Shown here in pieces: positions 52,212-59,946 of a stretch of DNA of 64,000 nt. Location of the stretch: assembly GCA_900545525.1 (NCBI GenBank), contig UQZX01000012.1:1-64000 (forward strand). Direction: 5' to 3'. Under the pieces are notes generated by a model that was not told the DNA's origin, made no database searches, and worked only from the letters and a program-made list of their open reading frames with translations. This DNA is from an uncultured Prevotella sp. (lineage in GTDB: Bacteria; Bacteroidota; Bacteroidia; Bacteroidales; Bacteroidaceae). Each line of letters opens with the position of its first letter. The stretch's first letter is position 1. Position numbers and translations under genes: made by a program.

Positions 52212-53519
52212 TTATAAGAAAAATCCTTCGTATGCAACGCCTATCGATACCGACGGCTCATTGTTGTATCCGCTTTTGAGGAAACGGTGCGAGTATTCCG
52301 CCTTAACGGCTACCTGCGGCAGCGGATAATAGTTCAGTCCGGCTGCTATTCTCTTCTTCGCAGTGTACGAATAGTCCGCCTGTACCTTGTCGGGGATGTA
52401 TGAGTTGTAATACTCAAAGCGGCCGAAAGCATACAGCTTCTGGTTGTCGGCGTTCAATCCGGGTATCTGTGAGAAGATGTCATATCCTGCCTCTATGCCT
52501 GCGGCGACGGCATTCTTGCCTACCGGCGTGCTGCTGTATGGGGCGTCGTTGGACGTGATGTTGCGCTTCAGGTTGCTTATCGTCATGGCATCGCCCACAT
52601 ATTCGTAGTCTGCATTGCCGCGTACAATCCAGTTGTAACGGTTGAATGTGAAGTCAACGGCACCTATAGCAACTTTTCCCTTGATGTGTCCGTAGGTGTT
52701 CTCCATGTCATGCGGGAACGTGTTGTGCATCGCTTCGCCGTAGTATCCGCTCAGTCCTATGCGCAAGCCGGGTATTGTGTAGTTGTCTATGCGTGCCGCA
52801 AAGCCGTATTTGTTGGCTACCTTATATTCGAATACCGACTTCGGACCGTTGTGTATCCAGCCGTCACGGTCGAACATAAAGGCATCCAGTCCGGCAAGAA
52901 CCTGAAGCTCGTAGCGGAAGTCGCCGTACCGTCCCCAGAAGCTGATGCCCGTGTCGTGCCATGTAGACGGCAGGATGGTGTTCTCTCCCTCGGGGCGGTA
53001 GACGGTGAAATAGTGCAGCGGTTCGTGGTGGGCATTGTTAAGACCTACGGGCACGACGATGTGACCCATGCGTACATTAGCCCAGCGGGCGAACGACTTC
53101 TGTATCCAGAACTGCTCAAGCTCGACCTCTCCACCTTTCTCCGTTTCCTGTTCCCATTCGGCAGCTTCGTCGAACTCACGCTCCACGGCACCGCCCATAC
53201 CGCCGTGTTCAAACTCTATCTCGGTTCCCATTGTCCAGCCTTTGCCGAAGTCGTAGCTGATATATATCACTGCGTGCGGTATGTCAAAACGCCCGTGGGC
53301 AGGGTCGTCCTTATACTGGTTGGGACGTGAGTAACGGTATACATTGTCGCTGTAGAAGTTGCGTGACAGAGCCACCTCGCCGTAGCCTCCTATGCTCAGG
53401 CGGTTTCCCTTGGCATGTTGCATCACACTGTCCGCTGCCGACACTTGCGCACGGGCTGTTCCTGTGGCTGTGGAATACACTGCCGCGCACATCATTAATG
53501 ATATCAGATTTCTTTTCAT
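52212..53519 (-). CDS. Outer-membrane porin of the imelysin operon
   Basis: A 435-residue barrel protein: signal peptide (MKRNLISLMMCAAVYSTATG..), then GNRLSIGGYGEVALSRNFYS, HGRFDIPHAVIYISYDFGKG, GTEIEFEHGG, RMGHIVVPVGLNNAHHEP, and a strand-rich C-terminus ending EGFFL. It resembles Bacteroidetes porins of the phosphate-selective/OprP-like type that precede imelysin genes. The substrate is probably an iron or metal complex, by context. Start at 53519, from the signal peptide. First gene of the operon; promoter at 53546-53576. Confidence 0.85.
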   Translation of the reverse strand: MKRNLISLMMCAAVYSTATGTARAQVSAADSVMQHAKGNRLSIGGYGEVALSRNFYSDNVYRYSRPNQYKDDPAHGRFDIPHAVIYISYDFGKGWTMGTEIEFEHGGMGGAVEREFDEAAEWEQETEKGGEVELEQFWIQKSFARWANVRMGHIVVPVGLNNAHHEPLHYFTVYRPEGENTILPSTWHDTGISFWGRYGDFRYELQVLAGLDAFMFDRDGWIHNGPKSVFEYKVANKYGFAARIDNYTIPGLRIGLSGYYGEAMHNTFPHDMENTYGHIKGKVAIGAVDFTFNRYNWIVRGNADYEYVGDAMTISNLKRNITSNDAPYSSTPVGKNAVAAGIEAGYDIFSQIPGLNADNQKLYAFGRFEYYNSYIPDKVQADYSYTAKKRIAAGLNYYPLPQVAVKAEYSHRFLKSGYNNEPSVSIGVAYEGFFL

Positions 53520-53545
53520 TTCATTGCAGTTTTTGTTTTCGCATG

Positions 53546-53576
53546 CAAAAGTATTGTAATAATTAAATGTGTACAA
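53546..53576 (-). promoter_or_regulatory. Promoter of the porin-imelysin-DHOR-ccsBA operon
   Basis: Minus-strand -7 TACTTTTG at 53546-53553, 20-nt spacer, -33 TTG at 53574-53576. Start of transcription near 53540, leader of about 20 nt. It overlaps the earliest in-frame ATG at 53576, which is therefore rejected. Confidence 0.7.
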
Positions 53577-53813
53577 TACTTAAAAATCGGTAAAAAGCGA
53601 TAACAAAAACTGCAACTTTCCTGTAATTATATTAGGGTATCGGGACGTGCCGCTGCAGGTCTCCGGGATTGTCTTATGCGCCTGTTGCGTGTGGAAATGC
53701 CATTATGATACCGATTGTTCGGTATTATGTGTATGGCAATTAATAGGTATGGTGCCAGCCGTTGTTTTCTTTTGGATATGACATCCTGCATTCAAAAAAG
53801 CGGAGAAAAACGG

Positions 53814-54305
53814 TCAGACATCGTCATAAATCCGCTTTATCAGTCCCCGGCATCCGTCTTCAATAAGGTCAAGAGCTGTCTCAAAATCGCGCTCCGTGCC
53901 ATAATACGGGTCGGGAACGGTGGTGTAATGGCTGTTACCAGTAAAAAAATCTGCCATGCAGACAATCTTCCTGCGTTCGCCGTCGTTACGTGCAAGCGGG
54001 CGCAACGCCCTCACATTGTCGTTGTCCATTGCCACGATGAGGTCGAAACGGCTGAAGTCCTCACGGCATATCTGCCGTGCATGGCTGTTGAAACAGTATC
54101 CGCGGCAGGCTCCGCACCTGCGCATGCGTATGTCGGGCAGCTCTCCGGCGTGCCATGCCCCTATGCCGGCGGAACCGATGATAAAATCCTCTTCCGCATC
54201 AACATCGCAGAGCATCTTCTTCATAACGCCCTCGGCGGCTGGCGAGCGGCAGATATTTCCGAGGCATACAAAGAGTATTTTCCTTATGTCCTTGCCGTTC
54301 TTCAT
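53814..54305 (-). CDS. Low-molecular-weight protein tyrosine phosphatase
   Basis: A 163-residue phosphatase with the P-loop CLGNICRSPAAEG (Cys14, Arg20) and the general-acid loop VPDPYYG. Removes phosphate from protein tyrosines; family members often regulate exopolysaccharide export, but no polysaccharide locus is adjacent. The ATG overlaps the stop of the acetyltransferase gene (ATGA at 54302-54305), so the two are coupled. Downstream is about 290 nt of non-coding DNA. Confidence 0.93.
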   Translation of the reverse strand: MKNGKDIRKILFVCLGNICRSPAAEGVMKKMLCDVDAEEDFIIGSAGIGAWHAGELPDIRMRRCGACRGYCFNSHARQICREDFSRFDLIVAMDNDNVRALRPLARNDGERRKIVCMADFFTGNSHYTTVPDPYYGTERDFETALDLIEDGCRGLIKRIYDDV

Positions 54306-54859
54306 TGTCCGAGCCTCCTTTTAATTACGGCAGGATTGCCTGCTGCAAGCGAGTCGTCGGGAATGTCGCGTATGACAACGCTGCCCGCCGCCACCACACA
54401 TCTGCTGCCTATGGTAACTCCCGGGCATATCGTCACGCTGCCGCCAATCCATGTGTCGTCGCCTATGGTTACGGGATATGCCGTCTCCTTCGGCTCGCGC
54501 CGCCCCATATAGTCTACGGGATGCTGTGGGGTGTAGATGCGGCACGAGGGACCAATCTTCACATTTCGCCCTATGCGTATCATGCCGCCGTCGAGGAATA
54601 TGCCGCCGTAGTTTATAAAGGTATTCTCGCCTATGACTATGCCATGACCGTGGTCGCACCTGAACGGCGGGGCGACAGTGCTGCTCTTGGGTATTCCCGG
54701 TATGAGCTGCTCTATCGTGTCGCGATAGTCCCCGTCTGTTGTTGTAAGCAGACTGAGCCTGGCGCAGAGCTTGTTTGCACGTTCCACGCTTGCCAATACT
54801 TCGCTGTCGGAGAAGTCGTAAAGCTCCTGACTACGCATCTTTTCAAATTCTGTCTTCAT
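54302..54859 (-). CDS. Sugar O-acetyltransferase (maltose/galactoside type)
   Basis: A 185-residue left-handed beta-helix acetyltransferase of the LacA/Maa/NodL type: N-terminal Mac domain (FSDSEVLASVERANKLCARL), hexapeptide repeats (GENTFINYGGIFLDGG, GRNVKIGPSCRIYTPQHPVD with the catalytic His) and WIGGSVTICPGVTIG. Transfers acetyl from acetyl-CoA to a sugar; the substrate is unknown. It overlaps the phosphatase gene by 4 nt. The serine-acetyltransferase-like gene lies 124 nt upstream, beyond a repeat. Confidence 0.9.
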   Translation of the reverse strand: MKTEFEKMRSQELYDFSDSEVLASVERANKLCARLSLLTTTDGDYRDTIEQLIPGIPKSSTVAPPFRCDHGHGIVIGENTFINYGGIFLDGGMIRIGRNVKIGPSCRIYTPQHPVDYMGRREPKETAYPVTIGDDTWIGGSVTICPGVTIGSRCVVAAGSVVIRDIPDDSLAAGNPAVIKRRLGQ

Positions 54860-54947
54860 TGTTTTGAGGTTTTAAGATGTGTGGTTATAGGGTTCTGATA
54901 TTGAATATTGTAATGTACTGACATTCAAAATGTTACCTGACGCTTTC

Positions 54948-55035
54948 CAGAATGCCGTCTTTTGGCTTCCAAAACATGGCATTTCAGACGCCAAGAGGTG
55001 GCGTTTCAGACTGCGAAATGCCGTCTTTTGCAACA
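54948..55035. repeat. 22-nt x 4 degenerate repeat, locus 4
   Basis: Units at 54948, 54970, 54992 and 55014, with cores GAATGCCGTCTTTTGG, AAACATGGCATTTCAGACG, AAGAGGTGGCGTTTCAGAC and GAAATGCCGTCTTTTG. Total 88 nt. It overlaps the 3' end of the serine-acetyltransferase-like gene by 52 nt and supplies its stop codon. Confidence 0.88.
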
Positions 55036-55571
55036 ATCCTGCCCGGATTACCCACCACCGTACATCCGTCGGGCACGTCGCAGAACACCACCGCTCCGGC
55101 TCCGATGGTAGCGTTGTCGCCTATCTTCACGCCGCCGAAGACGGTGGCACCTGTATAAATCTTCACGTTGTTGCCAATGGTTGGGCGTCCGCCCTTGCCG
55201 TTGCCCAGTGTCACGAGGTGCAGGCAGTAGAAGTTGTCGCCTATGGCTTCGGCATTCAAATAGGTGGAGTAGGCGTGTTCGAAGTGGCATCCTGAGCCTA
55301 TGTGTGGGCACCAGATGTGGAGCGAGCCGTCTTCAGGCAGCATCCATTTTATGAACACCGAGCGGTATTCGCCCAGCCTGTAATAGAATAGGTTGCGGAA
55401 CGACTTCTGCCGTGTGCATACCTTTATGAAGGTGAGCACTCCTCCGCTGCCCTCCCCGTATCGGGCAAGGTCGGCGTCAAAGGTGTGCCTGCGTGACATG
55501 TAAAACAGTATGTGGGGTATCATCCGCAGTGCCGATGCCGACAGAAGGGCGCATTGTGTGTATCTGTTCAT
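54984..55571 (-). CDS. Serine O-acetyltransferase-like protein
   Basis: A 195-residue protein: helical N-terminal part (LRMIPHILFYMSRRH, FRNLFYYRLGEYR), then a CysE-like left-handed beta-helix (GLHL-like CLHLVTLGNGKGGRPTIG, IYTGATVFGGVKIGDNATIG, and AVVFCDVPDGCTVVGNPGRI). Likely acetyl-CoA-dependent; serine as substrate is a guess, and short CysE homologues in Bacteroidales often sit in polysaccharide loci. The last 15 or so residues (DGISQSETPPLGV) are encoded by the 22-nt repeat and replace the natural end. The ATG at 55571 is 5 nt past a -7 box; an internal ATG (55523) is possible. Confidence 0.8.
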   Translation of the reverse strand: MNRYTQCALLSASALRMIPHILFYMSRRHTFDADLARYGEGSGGVLTFIKVCTRQKSFRNLFYYRLGEYRSVFIKWMLPEDGSLHIWCPHIGSGCHFEHAYSTYLNAEAIGDNFYCLHLVTLGNGKGGRPTIGNNVKIYTGATVFGGVKIGDNATIGAGAVVFCDVPDGCTVVGNPGRIVAKDGISQSETPPLGV

Positions 55572-55575
55572 GGTG

Positions 55576-55583
55576 CAAAGATA
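55576..55583 (-). promoter_or_regulatory. -7 box (TATCTTTG) of the serine-acetyltransferase-like gene
   Basis: Minus-strand TAnnTTTG; ATG begins 5 nt past the box (CACC between), the same geometry as at 2431-2443. Candidate leaderless mRNA. Confidence 0.55.
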
Positions 55584-55589
55584 CGGAGA

Positions 55590-55806
55590 AATTAAGAATT
55601 AAGAGTTAAGAATTAAGAATTAAGAGGGGCGGGGAATTAAGAAAATATGCCTTGGTGGTTGTATAAGTCTTATAGGTCTTATAAATCCTATAGGTCCTAT
55701 AGATGCCCGCCCAAAGCATATTTTCTTAATTCTTAACTCTTAATTCTTAATTTCTATGCTCTTAATTCTTAATTCCCCGCCCATCTTAGTTCTTAATTCT
55801 TAGTTC
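55590..55806. repeat. MITE-like palindromic repeat, family A, copy 2
   Basis: Core GAATTAAGAAAATATGCCTT (about 55634-55653), GTATAAGTCTTATAGGTC, then the inverted arm CATATTTTCTTAATTC (about 55718-55731) as in copy 1 (2511-2652), flanked by extra TTAATTCTTA-type repeats to 55817. The right side provides the stop codon and last residues of the 55807-57084 gene. Confidence 0.85.
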
Positions 55807-57084
55807 TTAATTCGTAATTCTTACCCTCACTCCCGCCTTTACGCTGAAGTTCAGCGGCTTGTCTTTATATATTGTCTCCATGCTGCTGCCGTTGTCCGGA
55901 TACCAGTTGATGCCCGGTTCGGCATAGATGCTTATGGAGGGGGAGAGGTTGTATTGTATGCCTGCCGCGGCACCTGCGGACAGTTGCAGACGGTTTTCTT
56001 TCGTGGCGGTGCTCTCTGCAGACGTTACCATGCCGTTCGTTACGGTCTCCGTGTCGTCCTTTCCCGACACGCACTTCTGTATCTCGCCGCCTGCCGACAC
56101 GTATGCTTCGAGATGCCTGCCGCGCCATGCGGTGTAAGAAATGTTGAGCGGTATGCCGATATAATGCAGCCTGCGGCGTGTCTTTCTAAGTGTTTTCCCG
56201 TTACCGGATATTATCTCAGACCTCAGCAGAGTGTACGTCAGTCCGCTCTCTATGCCTGTTCTGCTGCCCGTGTCGTAGCGGATGGACACGCCGGCACGTA
56301 TGGGAAAATGATGCTTTGTGCTCTGTATGTCCGTATATTGCTTTGTGTACAGTATGCTCAGCATGTCCTGCTGTATGCCCTCGGAGTTGCCTCCGGGTGC
56401 GGATGACGTTGGCGATGAGAAGAGCAGGGGAGTGCCCTGTGCCGCCGTGCGCTGTGTGGACACTGTGCTGTTCTGTGCATACAGGGAAAGCGATATGCGC
56501 CCGCCGCCATTGCCTGCGTGCTCCGGCATAGTGCCGTATGTCGCCGTTTGCCTGTTGTCCTTGCCCTTGCCGATGGTGCTTGAGCCGCCTTTATTGTTGC
56601 TGCCCCTGTGCTCAGTTGGTTCTTGGGTGTCTGTATGCTGTCCCGTAATTGTGCCCGCGGCGTCTGTCGTAGCATTCTCCGGTGTCCATGTCTCAGGCTC
56701 TTTTGTGGAAGCGGCGTGTGTGTTCTCGTCAGCGACAGCCGCCAGTAAACCAGCCTCATGTGCCACCGCTGTGCCTTTTGTGTCGTTTCCGCTGCCGCCA
56801 CCAGGACTGTTTCTTCCCGTCACGACATCTGTCTCCGCCTTTTTTACGCCGGACATGCTGCCGCCCGTTATCAGCATATATCCTGTCACCACTGCCGCAG
56901 CCGCAGCCATGACGGCTGCCACGGTGCGCCGTAATACTGCTGCCGCCCGGCTTTTTCGTTGCGGTGTGCCTGCCGTCATACGGCTTGAGAGAGCGGACTC
57001 GATGTCTTCCCACAATCCCTCGGGCACGCTCTCCTCATATCCCGAGAGCCTGTCCCTAAGCCTGTCTGTCCATTCTTCTTTCAT
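55807..57084 (-). CDS. Membrane-anchored beta-barrel protein paired with an ECF sigma factor (candidate anti-sigma)
   Basis: A 425-residue protein in three parts: a cytosolic N-terminus (WTDRLRDRLSGYEESVPEGL, as in Bacteroidetes anti-sigma-like proteins), one membrane helix at about 53-75 (TVAAVMAAAAAVVTGYMLIT), a long low-complexity Ser/Thr/Gly linker (about 80-235), and a C-terminal PorT-like beta-barrel domain (PIRAGVSIRYDTGSRTGIES, LHYIGIPLNISY, SISIYAEPGINWY). It overlaps the sigma gene by 29 nt, so they are co-translated. A regulatory role is inferred from this pairing. The stop lies in a family A repeat. Confidence 0.8.
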   Translation of the reverse strand: MKEEWTDRLRDRLSGYEESVPEGLWEDIESALSSRMTAGTPQRKSRAAAVLRRTVAAVMAAAAAVVTGYMLITGGSMSGVKKAETDVVTGRNSPGGGSGNDTKGTAVAHEAGLLAAVADENTHAASTKEPETWTPENATTDAAGTITGQHTDTQEPTEHRGSNNKGGSSTIGKGKDNRQTATYGTMPEHAGNGGGRISLSLYAQNSTVSTQRTAAQGTPLLFSSPTSSAPGGNSEGIQQDMLSILYTKQYTDIQSTKHHFPIRAGVSIRYDTGSRTGIESGLTYTLLRSEIISGNGKTLRKTRRRLHYIGIPLNISYTAWRGRHLEAYVSAGGEIQKCVSGKDDTETVTNGMVTSAESTATKENRLQLSAGAAAGIQYNLSPSISIYAEPGINWYPDNGSSMETIYKDKPLNFSVKAGVRVRITN

Positions 57085-57652
57085 AAACCGTATGTCTTGA
57101 TGATTGATATTCCTTGATTTTCCTTGCCAATATGCTCTTTGCCCTGTGAAACTGTGATGCCGACGAGCTTTCTTTTATGCCCAGCATTGCCGCTATCTCC
57201 TTGTGGCTCATTCCTTCGAAGACGTAGAGGTTGAGCACCGTGCGGTAGCCCTCGGGCAGCTGTCTTATCATTTCGTGCAGCCTGTCGGGCGGTATGTCGT
57301 CGGTCTCCGGAGGCTCTTCGCTCTCCATGGACATGGCGCTGCTCTCGTCGTCGACAATGAGCAGCCGTGCGTTGTTGCGGAGAAAGTCGATGGATTCGTT
57401 GGCGACAATGCGTGCCATCCAGCTGCGCAGAGAGCCTTCGCCACGCGGGGTGAACCTGCCTATGGACGTTATTATCTTTATGAAACTGTCGTGCAGGATG
57501 TCCATTACGTCGTCGTCGGTTGTGACGTAGCGCGAACAAACGGCTTTGAGATACCCTATGTGACGAAGGTAAAGAACCTTCATCGCATGGGTATCTCCCT
57601 GTCTTATAAGTCCGGGCAGGTCCTGCCCGCTTATTTCTCCGTGTTCCTGCAT
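57056..57652 (-). CDS. ECF-type RNA polymerase sigma factor
   Basis: A 198-residue sigma-70 family protein with only regions 2 and 4. Region 2 is MKVLYLRHIGYLKAVCSRYV to DILHDSFIKIITSIGRF, SWMARIVANESIDFLRN. An acidic linker follows (SSAMSMESEEPPETDD), then region 4 (RQLPEGYRTVLNLYVFEGMS, HKEIAAMLGIKESSSASQ). Controls an unknown envelope regulon together with the overlapping downstream membrane protein. 36 nt downstream of the NigD-like gene, so probably transcribed from the promoter at 58472. Confidence 0.93.
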   Translation of the reverse strand: MQEHGEISGQDLPGLIRQGDTHAMKVLYLRHIGYLKAVCSRYVTTDDDVMDILHDSFIKIITSIGRFTPRGEGSLRSWMARIVANESIDFLRNNARLLIVDDESSAMSMESEEPPETDDIPPDRLHEMIRQLPEGYRTVLNLYVFEGMSHKEIAAMLGIKESSSASQFHRAKSILARKIKEYQSSRHTVYERRMDRQA

Positions 57653-57688
57653 TGCCTTTGTTAGGGCGTTATGTGCCTTCTTCCGTGC

Positions 57689-58390
57689 TTATTCTTCAGG
57701 TTGCGTGCCGCGGCTGCGGTAGTCAAACTCGTGCGTCTTTGTGCCTGCGGGCGACTTCCATTTCACTTTCAGCTTCACCGTCTTGCCGCCGGTGTCGGGC
57801 AGGTCCTTGAGGTTAAACGCCACGACGGCATCGCGCGACGGTCCGTATATGTCCCCGCGTGCATCGTGTCTCAGTTCAACCTCGTACGGATTTTCGCCGT
57901 TGGTGTTTCTTAGCAGGTTTATATAGTGAGCCTTGCTGCTGTTTCCCCACGGTGCTCGTATGCGCAGGGTGATAAATCCGTCCTCTACGACGGTGGTCCA
58001 GTCGCGCACGATGTCTATGGGGTCGTTACCGTATGCCTCGTCGTTGCCTGTGCCGAGGTCGGGAGCTGTGAATTTCGTCAGCACGCTGTCAAGATACTGA
58101 ACGTATGCCGCCTTGGTGTATCCGTTACTGTCGTCATCGGTGAACCTTATGGATGCAAATGCCCTGACCTCGTCGAGATAGTACGGAGACTTCTTCATGT
58201 TGACGGGCAGCAGCGTGGTCTTGTCGTCCAGCTGCAGGTATACGCCGCCGTCAGCTGTTTTCTTAACCGTTACCATTGCGTTGGGATACGCGCCGGTGTA
58301 GATGTATTCATCGTCGTTGTCGCACGACTGCAATGCCGTCATGGCAAGTGCGGCGGTGAAAATTACTGCAATAGTCTTTAGTCCTTTCAT
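57689..58390 (-). CDS. NigD-like lipoprotein
   Basis: A 233-residue lipoprotein: lipobox LQSC with Cys23 followed by DNDDEY (acidic +2/+3 residues as in surface-exported Bacteroidetes lipoproteins). An OB-like N-terminal domain (NAMVTVKKTADGGVYLQLDD, KTTLLPVNM) and a C-terminal beta domain (FNLKDLPDTGGKTVKLKVKW) match the NigD-like family. Function unknown. First gene of a probable operon with the ECF sigma factor. Confidence 0.85.
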   Translation of the reverse strand: MKGLKTIAVIFTAALAMTALQSCDNDDEYIYTGAYPNAMVTVKKTADGGVYLQLDDKTTLLPVNMKKSPYYLDEVRAFASIRFTDDDSNGYTKAAYVQYLDSVLTKFTAPDLGTGNDEAYGNDPIDIVRDWTTVVEDGFITLRIRAPWGNSSKAHYINLLRNTNGENPYEVELRHDARGDIYGPSRDAVVAFNLKDLPDTGGKTVKLKVKWKSPAGTKTHEFDYRSRGTQPEE

Positions 58391-58734
58391 AATCTTTCTC
58401 CTTCTTTCTTATTGTTTCTTTCATTTATTTATATCTCCTGCCGTTGTCCTGTATGTTATCAACGGCATCTACAAATGTAACCCCTTTTGCCATAAACCTT
58501 GCATGCAAATAACGAAAAAATGCTTAAATGCCTTTCAAGTTATGATTTATTGGCAAACGAAAACTCATTTTTATATCTGGGCAATGGAGGAGGTTTCCAA
58601 TAAAAAACATTGATTTTTATCCCCAGCTCACGTGCTTTTATATATTCACGGAGCAAGGACGGGACACAGGATGCTAATTCCTTATAATATATAAGGTGTG
58701 GCTCTTATATGAAAAGTCAGTGTTGTGGGAACTT
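58391..58734. other. Intergenic region between NigD-like and Fic genes
   Basis: 344 nt. It contains the NigD-operon promoter box and otherwise A/T-rich DNA without a recognisable gene, repeat or terminator. Confidence 0.7.
58472..58479 (-). promoter_or_regulatory. -7 box (TACATTTG) of the NigD-sigma-barrel operon
   Basis: Minus-strand TAnnTTTG about 82 nt before the NigD-like ATG. Confidence 0.55.
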
Positions 58735-59544
58735 TCAGAACATAAAGTTAAATCCTCTTTTTTGCAAAGCATGGAACCGTTCTATTTCCAATGTGAGAGA
58801 CTTCTTTAGTTGATTTGCCATAAAAGAGAGGAAAGGCAGGTTGCTGTCTTCATTCTGTGACCGGCGTAAGGAGAGGATATACTCATCCCGGTCTTCCTTG
58901 AATATCTTGGTAGGGAAAAGGTTATAGACAAACTGGATGTAGTTCATCAGCAGACGGGAGGTCCTCCCATTGCCATCGACCCATGGATGAATGGTTACCA
59001 AATTCAGATGGGCGTTGAAGCTGAGCTCGTATCGTTCACGGAAAGAAGAAGCCGTGTTGATACGTTCTTGCAGCAGACGGCACAGTTCTGTGACCTTCGT
59101 CGGGACTTTCTGATAACCCATGTAAGAATGTCCGCCGACGCCAGCTGTAACACCGCAGAGGCGGAATTCGCCTTTGGATGAGTCGAAGGAGCCGCCCATG
59201 ACGTTATGTATGCTTCCGGTGGAGTGCATCAGAGAGGCATTAAGTGATTTTAGAAAAGAAGTAGTAATGGGTGCTTTTTGCACGGCTTTTTCCCTTGCCA
59301 GCTCGTAGGCATGTTTCAGGTCTTCATTCATCAGATGATAGACGAGAGGTTTGCCGCCAGCAGTAACACCTTCGTCAAACAGCAACTGGGTTTCCATTTC
59401 TGTCAGTGTTGAACCTTCAATGGCGGTTGAGTGGGCAATAAGAGAATACAGGTAGTACTTCTCGTAGTCCACGGCATTACTGATACCGAGCCTTACAAAC
59501 GTCCGGTGCAGTGCTTCTATTTCTTGCCATATATCATGTTCCAT
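58735..59544 (-). CDS. Fic family protein (probable AMP transferase), self-inhibited type
   Basis: A 269-residue Fic protein. Core motif HPWVDGNGRTSR with His186 matches HPFx(D/E)GNGRxxR. An N-terminal inhibitory helix SxxxEG is present as S39-T-A-I-E43-G44, the class II arrangement in which the protein blocks its own ATP site. Family members AMPylate target hydroxyl groups. The target is unknown. The gene is A/T-richer than its neighbours, stands alone, and lies next to tRNA-Leu, so recent acquisition is plausible. No partner antitoxin gene is visible, consistent with internal inhibition. Confidence 0.9.
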   Translation of the reverse strand: MEHDIWQEIEALHRTFVRLGISNAVDYEKYYLYSLIAHSTAIEGSTLTEMETQLLFDEGVTAGGKPLVYHLMNEDLKHAYELAREKAVQKAPITTSFLKSLNASLMHSTGSIHNVMGGSFDSSKGEFRLCGVTAGVGGHSYMGYQKVPTKVTELCRLLQERINTASSFRERYELSFNAHLNLVTIHPWVDGNGRTSRLLMNYIQFVYNLFPTKIFKEDRDEYILSLRRSQNEDSNLPFLSFMANQLKKSLTLEIERFHALQKRGFNFMF

Positions 59545-59675
59545 CGGTCGATGTTTGATTTGTTTAACTTTTTCAAAGGTACTGTTTTTACTTCATTCCA
59601 CCAAGCAAAGCATCCATTTCTATGCTTCTTATTTCGTAAATGCAGGTAAAAAGCGGTTGATTATATGATAAAATA

Positions 59676-59712
59676 AAAAGCCAAGCAGTTGATAATCCAA
59701 CTCTTGGCTTTT
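59676..59712 (-). terminator. Terminator after tRNA-Leu
   Basis: Stem AAAAGCCAAG / CTTGGCTTTT (59676-59685 / 59703-59712), continuing on the minus strand as TATTTTATC; just downstream of the tRNA 3' end. Confidence 0.8.
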
Positions 59713-59719
59713 ACTTCTG

Positions 59720-59801
59720 TACCCAGAGCCGGGGTCGAACCGGCACGGATTGCTCCACTGGTGTTTGAGACCAGCGCGTCTACCGATTCCGCCATCTGGG
59801 C
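59720..59801 (-). tRNA. tRNA-Leu (anticodon CAA)
   Basis: 82 nt on the minus strand: acceptor GCCCAGA/TCTGGGT (final G-U pair), D arm GGCGGAATCGGTAGACGC, anticodon stem CTGGT/ACCAG with loop CTCAAAC (anticodon CAA), a long variable arm (TGGAGCAATCC) as expected for Leu, and T arm GCCGG-TTCGACC-CCGGC. CCA not encoded. Own promoter and terminator. Confidence 0.94.
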
Positions 59802-59829
59802 TTTTCAGATGCCTTTTCATAAGACGGTG

Positions 59830-59860
59830 CAAAGATACTGATAATTTCTTAAACGGCAAA
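59830..59860 (-). promoter_or_regulatory. Promoter of tRNA-Leu
   Basis: Minus-strand -7 TATCTTTG at 59830-59837, 19-nt spacer, -33 TTTG at 59857-59860. Near-ideal, like the tRNA-Val promoter. Confidence 0.78.
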
Positions 59861-59946
59861 CTTTTGTATGAAAAAACTTAAAAACCGTTGGCAGTGTCGG
59901 TAATAATATGTATATTAGTGCACCATTAATCATGAACTGATATATT

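Noticed and set aside
59885..59946. Promoter box for manC
   Set aside because: Only TATATTAG-like sequence found, two departures from TAnnTTTG and no -33 element; not strong enough to report.
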